From: Ruminococcus sp. AF46-10NS
Lineage (GTDB): Bacteria > Bacillota > Clostridia > Lachnospirales > Lachnospiraceae
Length of the DNA stretch: 64,000 nucleotides
Direction: 5' to 3'
NCBI RefSeq assembly: GCF_003474435.1
Contig: NZ_QRNF01000015.1
Span: forward strand, 1-64,000
Part shown: piece after piece, positions 16,513 to 26,769 of the stretch
How positions within the stretch are numbered: position 1 is the first letter of the stretch
Layout: every line of letters starts with the position of its first letter
Notes under the pieces: generated by a model
The model's database searches: none
Told to the model about the DNA's origin: nothing
What the model saw: only the letters and a program-made list of their open reading frames with translations
Program-made: the position numbers and the translations under genes

Positions 16513-18146
16513 ATGAGTAAAAAAGCAGGAACAGCATTGTCTCTCATGGCAATGGTATTCATGGGCGCGCTGGCAAGTCCCCTGACTGTGCTGGCAGCAG
16601 ATGCGGAGGAGACTTATCAGCCTGCTCTGTACGCAACGATCTGGGCACTGCTTCCACCTCTGGTAGCGATCATCCTTGCGCTGATCACAAAAGAGGTATA
16701 CAGCTCTCTGTTTGTGGGAATTGTAGTAGGAGCACTGCTTTATTCCGGATTTAAATTCGAAGGAACTGTAACACAGATTTTTGAGGGAGGAATCATCAAG
16801 GTTCTTTCCGACAGCTACAATGTAGGTATTCTGATCTTTTTGGTAATCCTGGGATCAGTGGTGTGTATGATGAACAAGGCCGGCGGCTCCGCCGCATTCG
16901 GAAGATGGGCCAGCCAGAAGATCCATACACGTGTAGGTGCAGAGCTTGCAGCGATCATTCTTGGTATCTTGATCTTTATTGATGACTATTTCAACTGCCT
17001 GACAGTAGGAAGCGTTATGCGTCCTGTAACAGACAGACATCACGTATCCAGAGCGAAATTTGCATATCTGATCGATGCAACAGCTGCTCCGGTATGTATT
17101 ATCGCACCGATCTCATCCTGGGCTGCTGCAGTCAGCGGATTCGTAGAGGGACAGGATGGACTTGCGATTTTTGTAAGAACCATCCCGTATAACTTTTACG
17201 CGATCCTTACTATTGTAATGATGGTGGGCATGGTACTGATGAAAACAGAATTCGGTGCTATGAAAACACATGAGATCAATGCTCTGAACGGAGATCTTTA
17301 TACAACATCTGCAAGACCGTATGAGAATGCAACAGATGATGAGACACCGAATCCGAGAGGAAAGGTGATCGATCTTGTGATCCCGATCGTTGTGCTTGTT
17401 ATCTGCTGTGTCATCAGTATGATCTACACAGGAGGATTTTTCAGCGGAACAGATTTTGTTACCGCATTTTCACAGAGTGATGCCTCTACAGGCCTTGCAA
17501 TGGGAAGTGCTTTTGGACTTGTGCTTGCGATCATTTTCTACATGGTTCGCCGTGTTATCAATTTCAGAGATTGTATGGCCTGTATCCCGGAGGGTTTCAA
17601 AGCCATGGTACCGGCGATCATGATCCTGACCTTTGCATGGACACTGAAGGCTATGACAGATTCACTTGGCGCAGCTGTATTCGTAGAAGAGTCTATGCGT
17701 TCTGTTGCCGGTGGTATTGAGGTTATCCTTCCGGCGATCATCTTTCTGGTTGGATGCGGACTTGCTTTTGCAACAGGTACTTCCTGGGGAACATTTGGAA
17801 TCCTGATCCCGATCGTTGTTGCGGTATTTGAGAAATCCAGTCCTGAGATGATGATCATTTCCATGTCTGCCTGCATGGCAGGTGCAGTTTGCGGAGATCA
17901 CTGCTCACCGATTTCCGATACAACGATCATGGCTTCCGCCGGAGCGCAGTGTGATCATGTGACACATGTTTCCACACAGCTCCATATGCGATCGTGGCTG
18001 CAGCAGTATCTTTTGTGACTTATATTGTAGCCGGTTTTGTAAAAACTGCATGGATCGCACTTCCGGTGGGAATCGTGCTGATGTTGATAGTACTTTTTGT
18101 CATAAAGATGATAAACCCGATGCCGGTCGAGAAAACCACAGAATAA
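16513..18146 (+). pseudogene. NhaC-family transporter, predicted lysine importer, one frameshift near the end
   Basis: Start ATG 16513 follows GGGAGGAG; the protein opens with a signal-like stretch and about 11-12 membrane helices, with NhaC landmarks DDYFNCLTVGSVMRPVTD, ATGTSWGTFGIL and GDHCSPISDTTIMASAGAQCDHVTHV. NhaC proteins exchange or symport Na+ with organic or inorganic cations. The lysine riboswitch in front points to lysine uptake. The frame breaks at 17979 where GG appears as G; restoring one G gives a normal hydrophobic C-terminus to TAA 18144-18146 (about 544 residues). As printed it ends at 18018 with a short wrong tail. The missing base is likely an error. Confidence 0.85.
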
Positions 18147-18196
18147 AATAACAGGCTAATACGGACGTCAGATATCCGTATGAACGGCGGATAAAA

Positions 18197-18236
18197 GGCA
18201 GTGACGGAAAGAAATTTCCGAAGCTGCTTTTTTTGT
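18197..18236 (+). terminator. Terminator of the riboswitch operon
   Basis: GCAG-TGA-CGGAA, loop, TTCCG-AA-CTGC and a T run starting at 18228, just before the promoter of the next gene. Confidence 0.75.
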
Positions 18237-18325
18237 GCTTTCTATAATAATTCTCTTATGTTATAATGCAGGACAGACAGTAGTGTTGATTATCATATAT
18301 ATTCATTTAAGGAACAGGAGAAACA

Positions 18326-19168
18326 ATGATCGAATTAGGAAAAAAACAGAAACTGCTGGTTGTAAAAACCGTAGATTTCGGAATATATCTTGGAGAAGAC
18401 AGAAATGCTCCTCAGAACGAGAGAGTACTTCTTCCGTCCAAACAGGTGCCGGAGGGAACCAAGGCAGGTGATGAGCTGGAAGTTTTTATTTATAAAGATT
18501 CTCAGGACAGACTGATCGCCACGACAAGAGAGCCGATGCTCCAGGTTGGACAGACAGCTGTTCTCAAGGTGAAACAGGTCACAAGAATCGGAGCATTTCT
18601 TGACTGGGGACTGGAGAAGGATCTTCTTCTTCCATACCATGAGCAGACCAACAGAGTCCGTGAGGGTGAGGAGTGCCTGGTAGCTCTTTATGTTGACAAG
18701 AGCAGCAGACTTTGTGCTACTATGAAAGTGTACCATTATCTTTCCACAAGAACTCCATATGGACCTGGAGATATGGTGAAGGGCCGGGTTTATGAGATCA
18801 GTGGAAACTTCGGTGTTTTTGTTGCGATAGATGATAAATATTCCGCGCTGATCCCTGCAAGGGAGGCGACCGGCAAGTACAGACCGGGAACAATTCTTGA
18901 CCTTCGTGTTACAGAAGTGAAGGAAGATGGCAAGATGAATGTCAGTGACCGCCAGAAGGCTTACATCCAGATTAGTGAGGATGCAGAGAGCGTGCTCAGT
19001 GTGATCGAAGAATTTGCCGGCGTGCTTCCTTTTGATGATCATGCTTCACCGGAAGTCATCAAGAGAGAGTTTGGCCTGAGCAAGAACGCGTTTAAGCGTG
19101 CAGTTGGCCATCTGATGAAAGAAGGCAGGGTAGAGATCCGCGACAAGAGGATCTATATTAAAAAATAA
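18326..19168 (+). CDS. cvfB: S1 RNA-binding domain protein, CvfB family
   Basis: A 280-residue protein with tandem OB/S1-type RNA-binding domains (VVKTVDFGIYLG, VKQVTRIGAFLDWGLEKDLLLP, VYEISGNFGVFVAI) and a C-terminal winged-helix segment (FGLSKNAFKRAVGHLMKEG). CvfB proteins, studied in staphylococci as conserved virulence factor B, bind RNA in the cytoplasm. TATAAT at 18262-18267 is a likely promoter element and AGGAACAGGAG precedes the ATG. No oddities. Confidence 0.9.
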   Translation: MIELGKKQKLLVVKTVDFGIYLGEDRNAPQNERVLLPSKQVPEGTKAGDELEVFIYKDSQDRLIATTREPMLQVGQTAVLKVKQVTRIGAFLDWGLEKDLLLPYHEQTNRVREGEECLVALYVDKSSRLCATMKVYHYLSTRTPYGPGDMVKGRVYEISGNFGVFVAIDDKYSALIPAREATGKYRPGTILDLRVTEVKEDGKMNVSDRQKAYIQISEDAESVLSVIEEFAGVLPFDDHASPEVIKREFGLSKNAFKRAVGHLMKEGRVEIRDKRIYIKK

Positions 19169-19198
19169 CAAGGTGTTGACCGGCTCCGGATCAGACAC

Positions 19199-19251
19199 GC
19201 TCCGGCACGTTCCGAGAAAAGTGCAGGGCGGGTAGGATGCGGAGCTTTTTT
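19199..19251 (+). terminator. Possible terminator after cvfB
   Basis: GCTCCG and CGGAGC with a long internal region, then TTTTTT. The stem is only six bases, so this is tentative. Confidence 0.45.
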
Positions 19252-19270
19252 ACAGTAAGGAGAGAAAAAA

Positions 19271-22200
19271 TTGGAGTTTACACATTTACATGTCCATACA
19301 GAGTACAGTCTTCTGGATGGCTCCAACAAAATTAAAGAATATGTGGCCAGGGTGAAGGAATTGGGAATGGACAGCGCGGCGATCACAGACCACGGCGTTA
19401 TGTATGGTGTGATCGATTTTTACAGGGCTGCCAGAGAAGCCGGAATCAATCCGATCCTGGGCTGCGAGGTTTATGTGGCTCCCGGATCACGTTTTGACAG
19501 AGAGGTAGGAAGCGGAGACGACCGTTATTATCATCTTGTACTTCTTGCTGAGAACAATCAGGGTTACAATAATCTAATGAAGATAGTGTCCAGGGGGTTT
19601 GTGGAAGGTTTTTATTATAAACCCCGTGTAGACCTTGAGCTTCTGGAAAAATATCACGAGGGAATCATTGCGTTAAGCGCCTGTCTGGCCGGCGAGGTAG
19701 CCCGCTATCTTGTCCGTGGCATGTATGAGGATGCCAAGATTGCAGCACTTCGATATCAGGATATTTTTGGAAAGGGTAATTTTTTTCTGGAGCTTCAGGA
19801 TCATGGGATTCCGGAGCAGCAGAATGTAAACCAGCAGCTTCTCCGTATGCACAGAGAGACTGGAATCGATCTGGTTGCTACCAACGATGTGCATTACACT
19901 ATGGCTGAGGATGCAGAGCCCCACGATGTGCTCCTCTGTCTGCAGACTGGAAAAAAACTTACAGATGAGAACAGAATGCGCTATGAAGGTGGACAATATT
20001 ATGTAAAATCTCCGGAAGAGATGGCAGAGCTTTTTCCATATGCTCTGGAAGCTCTGGAAAATACCCATAAGATTGCTGAAAGATGCCATGTGGAGATTGA
20101 GTTCGGTGTGACCAAGCTGCCTAGATATGATGTGCCGGACGGTCTTACCTCATGGGAGTATCTGAACAAACTTTGCCACGAGGGACTGGAACAACGGTAT
20201 CATCCGGTAACGGAGGAACTGAAGAAGCGTCTGGATTATGAGCTGACTACCATAAAAAATATGGGATATGTGGACTATTTTCTTATTGTATGGGATTTTA
20301 TTAAATATGCCAGAGATAATGATATCATGGTCGGCCCGGGACGAGGTTCCGCAGCCGGAAGTCTGGTTGCCTACACACTTGGAATCACCCAGCTGGACCC
20401 GATCCGCTATGACCTGCTGTTTGAGCGTTTCCTGAACCCGGAACGAGTATCCATGCCTGATATTGATGTTGATTTCTGTTTCGAACGGAGACAGGAAGTT
20501 ATCGACTATGTAAGAAGAAAATATGGTGACGATTGTGTGGTTCAGATTGTTACCTTCGGTACGCTGGCAGCGCGAGGTGTTATTCGTGATGTTGGCCGTG
20601 TTCTGGACATGCCTTATGCACAGGTGGATAGCATTGCGAAAATGATTCCACAGGAGCTTAATATCACGATTGATAAGGCACTGGGAATGAATCCTGAGTT
20701 ACGCAAAGCATACGAGGAACAGGAGGATATCCATCGCCTTATTGATCTGGCCAAGCGTCTGGAAGGATTGCCGAGGCATACTTCCATGCATGCCGCAGGT
20801 GTTGTGATCAGCCAGAAAGATGTGTCAGAGTATGTGCCGCTTTCCAGAGCACAGGATGGTTCCATTGTCACTCAGTTTACCATGACAACACTGGAAGAAC
20901 TGGGGCTTCTGAAAATGGATTTTCTGGGGCTGCGTACCCTGACTGTTATCCAGAATGCGGTAAAAATGGTGAAAAAAGGCAACGGCGTTCTTCTGGATAT
21001 GCAGAAGATTGATTACAATGATAAAAAAGTTCTGGATTCTCTCGGAACCGGGCGTACTGACGGTGTGTTCCAGCTTGAGAGTTCAGGAATGAAAAACTTC
21101 ATGAAGGAGCTGAAACCACAGAGCCTTGAGGACGTGATCGCAGGAATTTCCCTGTATCGCCCAGGTCCTATGGACTTTATTCCTCAGTATATCCGGGGGA
21201 AAAACCGTCCGGATACCATCCGTTATGACTGCCCGCAGATGGAGCCGATCCTGAAGCCGACTTACGGCTGTATTGTGTACCAGGAGCAGGTTATGCAGAT
21301 TGTCCGGGATCTTGCCGGATATACTCTTGGACGAAGTGACCTTGTGCGTCGTGCCATGTCAAAGAAAAAAGCTTCTGTCATGGCAAAAGAGCGTCAGAAT
21401 TTTGTTTACGGTAACGTGGAAGAAGGGGTTCCGGGATGTATTGCCAATGGAATCTCCGAGGAGATCGCGAATAAAATCTACGATGAGATGACGGATTTTG
21501 CCAAGTATGCATTTAATAAATCCCATGCAGCAGCTTATGCGGTAGTTTCCTATCAGACTGCGTATCTGAAATATTATTATCCTGTGGAATTCATGGCTGC
21601 GCTGATGACATCTGTTGTGGAAATGCCGAACAAGGTTGCAGAGTATATTTCGGTGTGCCGCCAGATGGGAATCCAGATACTGCCGCCGGATATTAACCGT
21701 GGTATGTATGGATTTTCTGTTGATAAAGGAGCTATCCGCTATGCACTTTCTGCCATTAAGAGTATTGGCCGTCCGGTTATTGAAGGAATCGTGAGAGAAA
21801 GGGAAGAACATGGAGAATATACTTCCCTGAAGACTTTTGTGGAGCGTAATATTGATCAGATCAACAAAAGAGTTGTGGAAAATCTGATCAAGGCTGGAGC
21901 ACTGGATTGTCTGGAAGGAAACCGGAAGCAGAAGATGTTCGTTTATCCGCAGATTATCGACAGTATTAACCAGGATAAGAAACATTCAATGGCAGGGCAG
22001 ATGAGTCTTTTTGATATTGTATCAGAAGAAGATAAGAAAGAATTTGAGATCCGTATGCCGCAAATCGCTGAGTATACGAATGATGTGATCCTCGCCTTCG
22101 AAAAGGATGTTCTTGGGATTTACCTGAGCGGACATCCTCTGGAACAGTACCGCAGCATGATGGAAAAAATGATTTCCGCAAAAACCTCGGATTTCCAGCC

Positions 22201-22738
22201 GGATGATGAGACAGGAATTCCGGAGGTTTATGATAACCAGAAAGTTATTGTCGGCGGAATGATCACGGATAAAACGATAAAATATACAAAGAATAATAAG
22301 GTAATGGCATTCCTTACACTGGAAGATCTGGTAGGAACTGTGGAGATCGTAGTTTTCCCGCGTGACTACGAAAAATGCCAGATGTTTATCAATGAAGAGG
22401 CGAAGCTTTTTATTCAGGGAAGAGTATCTGCCGAGGACGACAAAGCCAGCAAGCTTATTCTGGAAAAAGTCCGCTCTTTTGATGATATGCCGCGTGAATT
22501 GTGGATCCAGTTTGACAGCAGGGAAGACTACGCAAAAGCAGAAACCGACCTGGTGGATGATCTGATGGAATCAAAAGGAAACAGCACAGTAGTCATCTAT
22601 CTGAAGGATGTCAAGGCCATGAAGAAACTTCCTCCCGCATATCAGGTTCATATCGAGGATTCCTGGCTGGAACGCATGTGTGAAAAATATGGAAGTTCCA
22701 ATGTTAAAATTGTGGAGAGAGTATTGAAAAACTTATAA
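19271..22738 (+). CDS. dnaE: DNA polymerase III alpha subunit (DnaE type)
   Basis: A 1155-residue replicative polymerase. The N-terminal PHP domain is clear (THLHVHTEYSLLDG, ITDHGVMYG). The catalytic palm has the metal-binding PDIDVDF and VGPGRGSAAGSLVAY motifs. Later come the YRPGPMDFIPQYI region, a helix-hairpin-helix tract and an OB fold (VIVGGMITDKTIKYTKNN). It synthesises DNA in the replisome; in Firmicutes it usually acts alongside PolC. The start codon is TTG at 19271, preceded by AAGGAGAG; no ATG in this frame precedes the PHP domain. Length is normal and no internal frameshift is seen. Confidence 0.97.
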   Translation: MEFTHLHVHTEYSLLDGSNKIKEYVARVKELGMDSAAITDHGVMYGVIDFYRAAREAGINPILGCEVYVAPGSRFDREVGSGDDRYYHLVLLAENNQGYNNLMKIVSRGFVEGFYYKPRVDLELLEKYHEGIIALSACLAGEVARYLVRGMYEDAKIAALRYQDIFGKGNFFLELQDHGIPEQQNVNQQLLRMHRETGIDLVATNDVHYTMAEDAEPHDVLLCLQTGKKLTDENRMRYEGGQYYVKSPEEMAELFPYALEALENTHKIAERCHVEIEFGVTKLPRYDVPDGLTSWEYLNKLCHEGLEQRYHPVTEELKKRLDYELTTIKNMGYVDYFLIVWDFIKYARDNDIMVGPGRGSAAGSLVAYTLGITQLDPIRYDLLFERFLNPERVSMPDIDVDFCFERRQEVIDYVRRKYGDDCVVQIVTFGTLAARGVIRDVGRVLDMPYAQVDSIAKMIPQELNITIDKALGMNPELRKAYEEQEDIHRLIDLAKRLEGLPRHTSMHAAGVVISQKDVSEYVPLSRAQDGSIVTQFTMTTLEELGLLKMDFLGLRTLTVIQNAVKMVKKGNGVLLDMQKIDYNDKKVLDSLGTGRTDGVFQLESSGMKNFMKELKPQSLEDVIAGISLYRPGPMDFIPQYIRGKNRPDTIRYDCPQMEPILKPTYGCIVYQEQVMQIVRDLAGYTLGRSDLVRRAMSKKKASVMAKERQNFVYGNVEEGVPGCIANGISEEIANKIYDEMTDFAKYAFNKSHAAAYAVVSYQTAYLKYYYPVEFMAALMTSVVEMPNKVAEYISVCRQMGIQILPPDINRGMYGFSVDKGAIRYALSAIKSIGRPVIEGIVREREEHGEYTSLKTFVERNIDQINKRVVENLIKAGALDCLEGNRKQKMFVYPQIIDSINQDKKHSMAGQMSLFDIVSEEDKKEFEIRMPQIAEYTNDVILAFEKDVLGIYLSGHPLEQYRSMMEKMISAKTSDFQPDDETGIPEVYDNQKVIVGGMITDKTIKYTKNNKVMAFLTLEDLVGTVEIVVFPRDYEKCQMFINEEAKLFIQGRVSAEDDKASKLILEKVRSFDDMPRELWIQFDSREDYAKAETDLVDDLMESKGNSTVVIYLKDVKAMKKLPPAYQVHIEDSWLERMCEKYGSSNVKIVERVLKNL

Positions 22739-22806
22739 AAATGCTATAAACTATATCCGAATATGTGTATTACAATAGGTTGTTTCATAAGATGGAGGAT
22801 AACAAT

Positions 22807-23796
22807 ATGGCAGAGAACAAAATCAAAACGATCGGCGTTTTGACCAGTGGCGGTGATGCCCCTGGAATGAATGCTGCAATCCGTGCTGTTGTCAGAAGAG
22901 GATTAAGCAGCGGACTGAACGTAAAGGGAATCTATAAAGGATACAGCGGTCTCTTAAATGAAGAGATCAGGGACATGACAGCAAAAGATGTTTCCGATAC
23001 GATTGAACGAGGCGGAACAATTCTTTACACTGCCAGATGTGCAGAGATGAGAACAGAGGAAGGACAGCAGCAGGCTGCAGAAATCTGCAGAAAACATGGA
23101 ATCGACGGCCTTGTTGTTATCGGTGGAGATGGTTCCTTCGCAGGTGCTCAGAAACTTGCGAACCTTGGAATCAATACCATTGGTCTGCCGGGAACTATCG
23201 ACCTTGATATCGCATGTACTGAGTATACGATCGGTTTCGATACAGCTGTAAATACAGCGATGGAAGCTATTGACAAGGTACGTGATACATCCACATCCCA
23301 TGAGAGATGCAGTATCATTGAGGTTATGGGACGTAACGCCGGATACCTTGCAGTATGGTGCGGTATCGCAAACGGTGCTGAGGATATCCTGATCCCGGAG
23401 AAATATGATTATGACGAGCAGAAGCTTATTGACAATATCGTTGAGAGCCGTAAGAAAGGCAAGAAACACCACATTATCGTAAATGCTGAGGGTATCGGTC
23501 ATTCAGAAGCCATGGCTAAACGTATCGAGGCTGCAACAGGTATCGAGACACGAGCTACTATTCTTGGCCACATGCAGCGTGGTGGAAGCCCGACATGTAA
23601 GGACCGTGTATACGCGTCCATGATGGGAGCTCTTGCAGTAGACCTTCTTGTTGCCGGAAAACGCAGCCGTGTAGTAGGATACCGCCACGGTGAGTTTGTC
23701 GATTTTGACATCAATGAGGCTCTTGCAATGCAGAAGAATGTAGACTCCTACATGTGGGAGGTTTGTAATTCACTTTCTCATAATTACAGAAAATAA
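22807..23796 (+). CDS. pfkA: ATP-dependent 6-phosphofructokinase
   Basis: A 329-residue glycolytic kinase. Conserved pieces: GVLTSGGDAPGMNAAIRA, GGDGSFAGA (Gly-Ser type, so ATP rather than PPi dependent), PGTIDLDI with the two catalytic-region Asp residues, MGRNAG and GHMQRGGSP. The family's usual N in GTIDNDI is L here, a common clostridial variant as far as I recall. ATG 22807 follows TGGAGG and begins the conserved text; an upstream in-frame ATG at 22765 lacks support. The K+ transporter genes follow within six bases, so they may be cotranscribed. Confidence 0.96.
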   Translation: MAENKIKTIGVLTSGGDAPGMNAAIRAVVRRGLSSGLNVKGIYKGYSGLLNEEIRDMTAKDVSDTIERGGTILYTARCAEMRTEEGQQQAAEICRKHGIDGLVVIGGDGSFAGAQKLANLGINTIGLPGTIDLDIACTEYTIGFDTAVNTAMEAIDKVRDTSTSHERCSIIEVMGRNAGYLAVWCGIANGAEDILIPEKYDYDEQKLIDNIVESRKKGKKHHIIVNAEGIGHSEAMAKRIEAATGIETRATILGHMQRGGSPTCKDRVYASMMGALAVDLLVAGKRSRVVGYRHGEFVDFDINEALAMQKNVDSYMWEVCNSLSHNYRK

Positions 23797-23801
23797 TATT
23801 T

Positions 23802-25196
23802 ATGAACTTAAAAAAAGTTTCAGACGGATTGCATAAACTGAATACGTCACAAATAATTGCCCTCGGCTTTGCGGGGGTGATTTTTGTAGGCGGACTTATT
23901 TTGTGGCTGCCGTTCTGCAGTGCACCCGGGCAGGCTGTTACCTTCCCGGATGCTGTTTTTACAGCGGCAACCAGTGTATGTGTAACAGGTCTTACTACAG
24001 TTGTTATGGCAACTCAGTGGAGCTGCATTGGAAAAATTGTTATACTGTGTCTGATACAGATCGGTGGAATCGGATTAATTGCGCTGGCTAATATGATATT
24101 TATCAGTCTCCGCAGAAAAATTTCTCTTAAAAACCGCCGGATCATTAAAGAATCCTATAACCTGGATGAGATGGGCGGTGTGGTTTCGGTCATGCGGAGT
24201 GTAGTAAAATGTGTATTTCTGGCAGAAGGAATCGGTGCGGTTCTGTATGCAATCTGCTTTGTGCCGGAATTCGGATGGAAAAAAGGTATGACTCATGCAG
24301 TGTTTCTGGCAATATCTGCATTCTGCAATGCAGGAATCGACCTTTTCGGAGAAACAAGTCTTGCTGCTTATGTGAGCAGCCCACTGGTGAATCTTACGAC
24401 GATCGGACTGATCATTGTTTCAGGACTTGGATTTATTGTATGGTGGGATCTCTGGGATAAATTCCGTAAGATCATAAAGAAAGAACTTTCCCTGGGGAGA
24501 TTTTTTCGGGTGCTGCGCCTTCAGAGCAAACTGGTCCTTACCATGACTGGGATACTGGTATTTGCAGGAGCACTGCTTGTATTTATCTTTGAATCCGGAA
24601 ATCCGCTTACACTGGCAGACAAGCCACTTGGAACAAAGATCATGGCATCTTTTTTCCAGTCAGTGACAACACGTACAGCTGGATTTTATACGATAGATCA
24701 GTCACAGCTGTCCACACCGACAGTGATCATCTCTCTGCTGTGGATGTTTACCGGTGGTTCTCCTATGGGAACAGCAGGTGGTGTGAAGACAACGACTATC
24801 GCGGTTCTGATTCTTTCCATTGTAGCGTACCTTCAGGGAAAAAAAGACGTGGAAGTTTACGGTCGGAGGATTCGCGAGAGCTATCTCCGTTCAGCAATGG
24901 TTGTTGCCGGAACCAGTTTGCTGATACTTTTTACTATGTCGGTTCTTTTATCAGCAGTAATGCCGGAAGCAGATCTGGCAGATATTTTATATGAAATCAC
25001 TTCCGCAGAGGCAACAGTAGGACTTTCCAGAGGACTGACACCGCAGTTAAATGTGACAGGTAAATGGATCGTGATCCTCACTATGTATCTGGGGCGTATC
25101 GGACCGCTGACTCTGGGAACAGCAGTTGTGGCAAAAGTACGCAACATGCCGGGAAGTACCACTCATCTGGGTGAAGAGGATATTATGATCGGTTAA
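23802..25196 (+). CDS. ktrB: Potassium uptake membrane subunit (TrkH/KtrB family)
   Basis: A 464-residue membrane protein with four repeated pore-loop units; the selectivity-region strings TSVCVTGL, SAFCNAGIDLFG, TTRTAGFYTID and ATVGLSRGLT are spread at the expected intervals. It forms the Na+/K+-coupled channel-like pore for K+ uptake. Starts five bases after the pfkA stop, without a strong ribosome binding site, so translational coupling is likely. The gene for its regulatory RCK partner follows directly. Confidence 0.93.
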   Translation: MNLKKVSDGLHKLNTSQIIALGFAGVIFVGGLILWLPFCSAPGQAVTFPDAVFTAATSVCVTGLTTVVMATQWSCIGKIVILCLIQIGGIGLIALANMIFISLRRKISLKNRRIIKESYNLDEMGGVVSVMRSVVKCVFLAEGIGAVLYAICFVPEFGWKKGMTHAVFLAISAFCNAGIDLFGETSLAAYVSSPLVNLTTIGLIIVSGLGFIVWWDLWDKFRKIIKKELSLGRFFRVLRLQSKLVLTMTGILVFAGALLVFIFESGNPLTLADKPLGTKIMASFFQSVTTRTAGFYTIDQSQLSTPTVIISLLWMFTGGSPMGTAGGVKTTTIAVLILSIVAYLQGKKDVEVYGRRIRESYLRSAMVVAGTSLLILFTMSVLLSAVMPEADLADILYEITSAEATVGLSRGLTPQLNVTGKWIVILTMYLGRIGPLTLGTAVVAKVRNMPGSTTHLGEEDIMIG

Positions 25197-25209
25197 ACAG
25201 GAGAAAAGA

Positions 25210-25872
25210 ATGAAGAATAAATCATTTGCTGTGATAGGTCTGGGACAGTTCGGAATGACTCTTGCAGTGACACTTGCTGAGTCAGACTGTGACGTTCTTG
25301 CCATTGACGACAAAGAAGAAAATATTGAAGAAATTTCCGAAAAAGTAACCTACGCGGTGAAAGCGGATGTACGTGAGCCGGGGATTCTCAAGGCACTGGG
25401 CGTTCAGAACGTGGATGTGGCGATCATTGCAGTTGCCGAGAACCTGGAGGCCAGTATTTCTGCAACAATGCAGGCCAAGGATCTGGGAGTTCCTTTTGTA
25501 GTAGCGAAGAGCATGAATTCCCTTCATGGACGCATTCTTGATAAAATCGGTGCAGATAAAATTATCTACCCGGAACAGTCCATGGGGCTGCGTGTGGCCA
25601 GAAATCTTCTGTCCGGCGGATATCTGGATGTGTTTGAACTTTCCTCGGAATTCAGCATAGCAGAGTTTGCCATTCCGGAATCCTGGATCGGAAAAAGCCT
25701 CGTAGAGCTTAATGTCAGGGAGCGTTTTCATATCAATATTATCGGTATCAAACAGGGTGAGAATGTTACTGTGGATCTGAAACCTTCCGAACCGCTTCCA
25801 GAGCATTGTTCCGTAATCGCCATTGGAAAGAATAAAGATCTGAACGCAAGCTCTGAGGGACTGCGTTCGTAA
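25210..25872 (+). CDS. ktrA: Potassium uptake regulatory subunit (KtrA/TrkA)
   Basis: A 220-residue cytoplasmic RCK protein: TrkA-N Rossmann domain with VIGLGQFGMTLA and an acidic residue at the end of the second strand (VLAIDDKEENI), then a TrkA-C domain. Such rings bind ATP/ADP or c-di-AMP and gate KtrB. It is 13 bases after ktrB, with AGGAG upstream. Confidence 0.93.
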   Translation: MKNKSFAVIGLGQFGMTLAVTLAESDCDVLAIDDKEENIEEISEKVTYAVKADVREPGILKALGVQNVDVAIIAVAENLEASISATMQAKDLGVPFVVAKSMNSLHGRILDKIGADKIIYPEQSMGLRVARNLLSGGYLDVFELSSEFSIAEFAIPESWIGKSLVELNVRERFHINIIGIKQGENVTVDLKPSEPLPEHCSVIAIGKNKDLNASSEGLRS

Positions 25873-25964
25873 GCAGGCAGCAAAATGAAATGTGAAAATC
25901 TGCTTTGCCCGGAATCGGCATTTATGCAGGAAAAACGGATAAGCAGAAATGGAGAAATATAAAC

Positions 25965-26741
25965 ATGATAACCAGCGTATCAAATGCAAAAATAAAAAAT
26001 GTCATGCAGCTGAACCAGAGAGCGAAAGCCAGAAGAGAACAGGGACTTTTTGCGGCAGAAGGCAGAAAGATGTTTCTGGAAGCACCGGAAGAATGGGTTT
26101 CACAGGTGTTTGTCTCAGAGAGCTTTTCCCAGGATGGAGAGCTGATGGCACAGGTGGAGAAATATCCGTACGAGATCGTAAAGGATTCCGTATTCCGTCA
26201 GATGTGTGACACCAAGACACCACAGGGAATTCTGACCGTTTTGAAGCTTCCGACCTGGAGCGAAGACGATGTACTTGCAGGCGGGAATCCACTTGTGATG
26301 GTTCTCGAAGATCTGCAGGATCCGGGAAATGCAGGAACCATTCTTCGAACCGGTGAAGGCGCAGGAGTCAGCGGTGTTTTTCTCACAAAAACATGCGTAG
26401 ATATCACCAATCCAAAAGTGATCCGTTCCACTATGGGATCCATTTACAGAATGCCTTTTCTATATGTGGAAGATGTGGTATCATTAGAAAAGAAGCTGAA
26501 AGAAAAAGGAATCCGCAGTTTTGCAGCTCATCTGAAAGGTGAGAACTCCTACGATCAGGAATCTTATAAAGGCGGCACAGCGTTTTTTATCGGAAACGAG
26601 GGAAAAGGCCTGACAGACCAGGCGGCAGAAGCAGCAGACTGTCTCATCCGGATCCCGATGTGCGGCAAGGTAGAATCCCTGAATGCTGCCATGGCATCGG
26701 GAATCCTGATGTATGAAGCTGCAAGACAGAGAAGAGAATAA
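25965..26741 (+). CDS. SpoU-family RNA 2'-O-methyltransferase
   Basis: A 259-residue TrmH/RlmB-type enzyme with an N-terminal substrate-binding domain (SNAKIKNVMQLNQRAKARRE, FAAEGRKMFLEA) and the trefoil-knot SPOUT domain: LEDLQDPGNAGTILRTGEGAG, FFIGNEGKGL and the tail PMCGKVESLNAAMASGIL. It would methylate ribose in rRNA or tRNA; the target base is not clear. ATG 25965 after ATGGAG is preferred to an upstream frame extension at 25905. Confidence 0.92.
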   Translation: MITSVSNAKIKNVMQLNQRAKARREQGLFAAEGRKMFLEAPEEWVSQVFVSESFSQDGELMAQVEKYPYEIVKDSVFRQMCDTKTPQGILTVLKLPTWSEDDVLAGGNPLVMVLEDLQDPGNAGTILRTGEGAGVSGVFLTKTCVDITNPKVIRSTMGSIYRMPFLYVEDVVSLEKKLKEKGIRSFAAHLKGENSYDQESYKGGTAFFIGNEGKGLTDQAAEAADCLIRIPMCGKVESLNAAMASGILMYEAARQRRE

Positions 26742-26769
26742 TTTTTTCAAAAAAGAGAGGAGGGGTTTT

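Noticed and set aside
22765..22806. Longer pfkA start at 22765
   Set aside because: It lacks a ribosome binding site; TGGAGG and the conserved opening point to ATG 22807.
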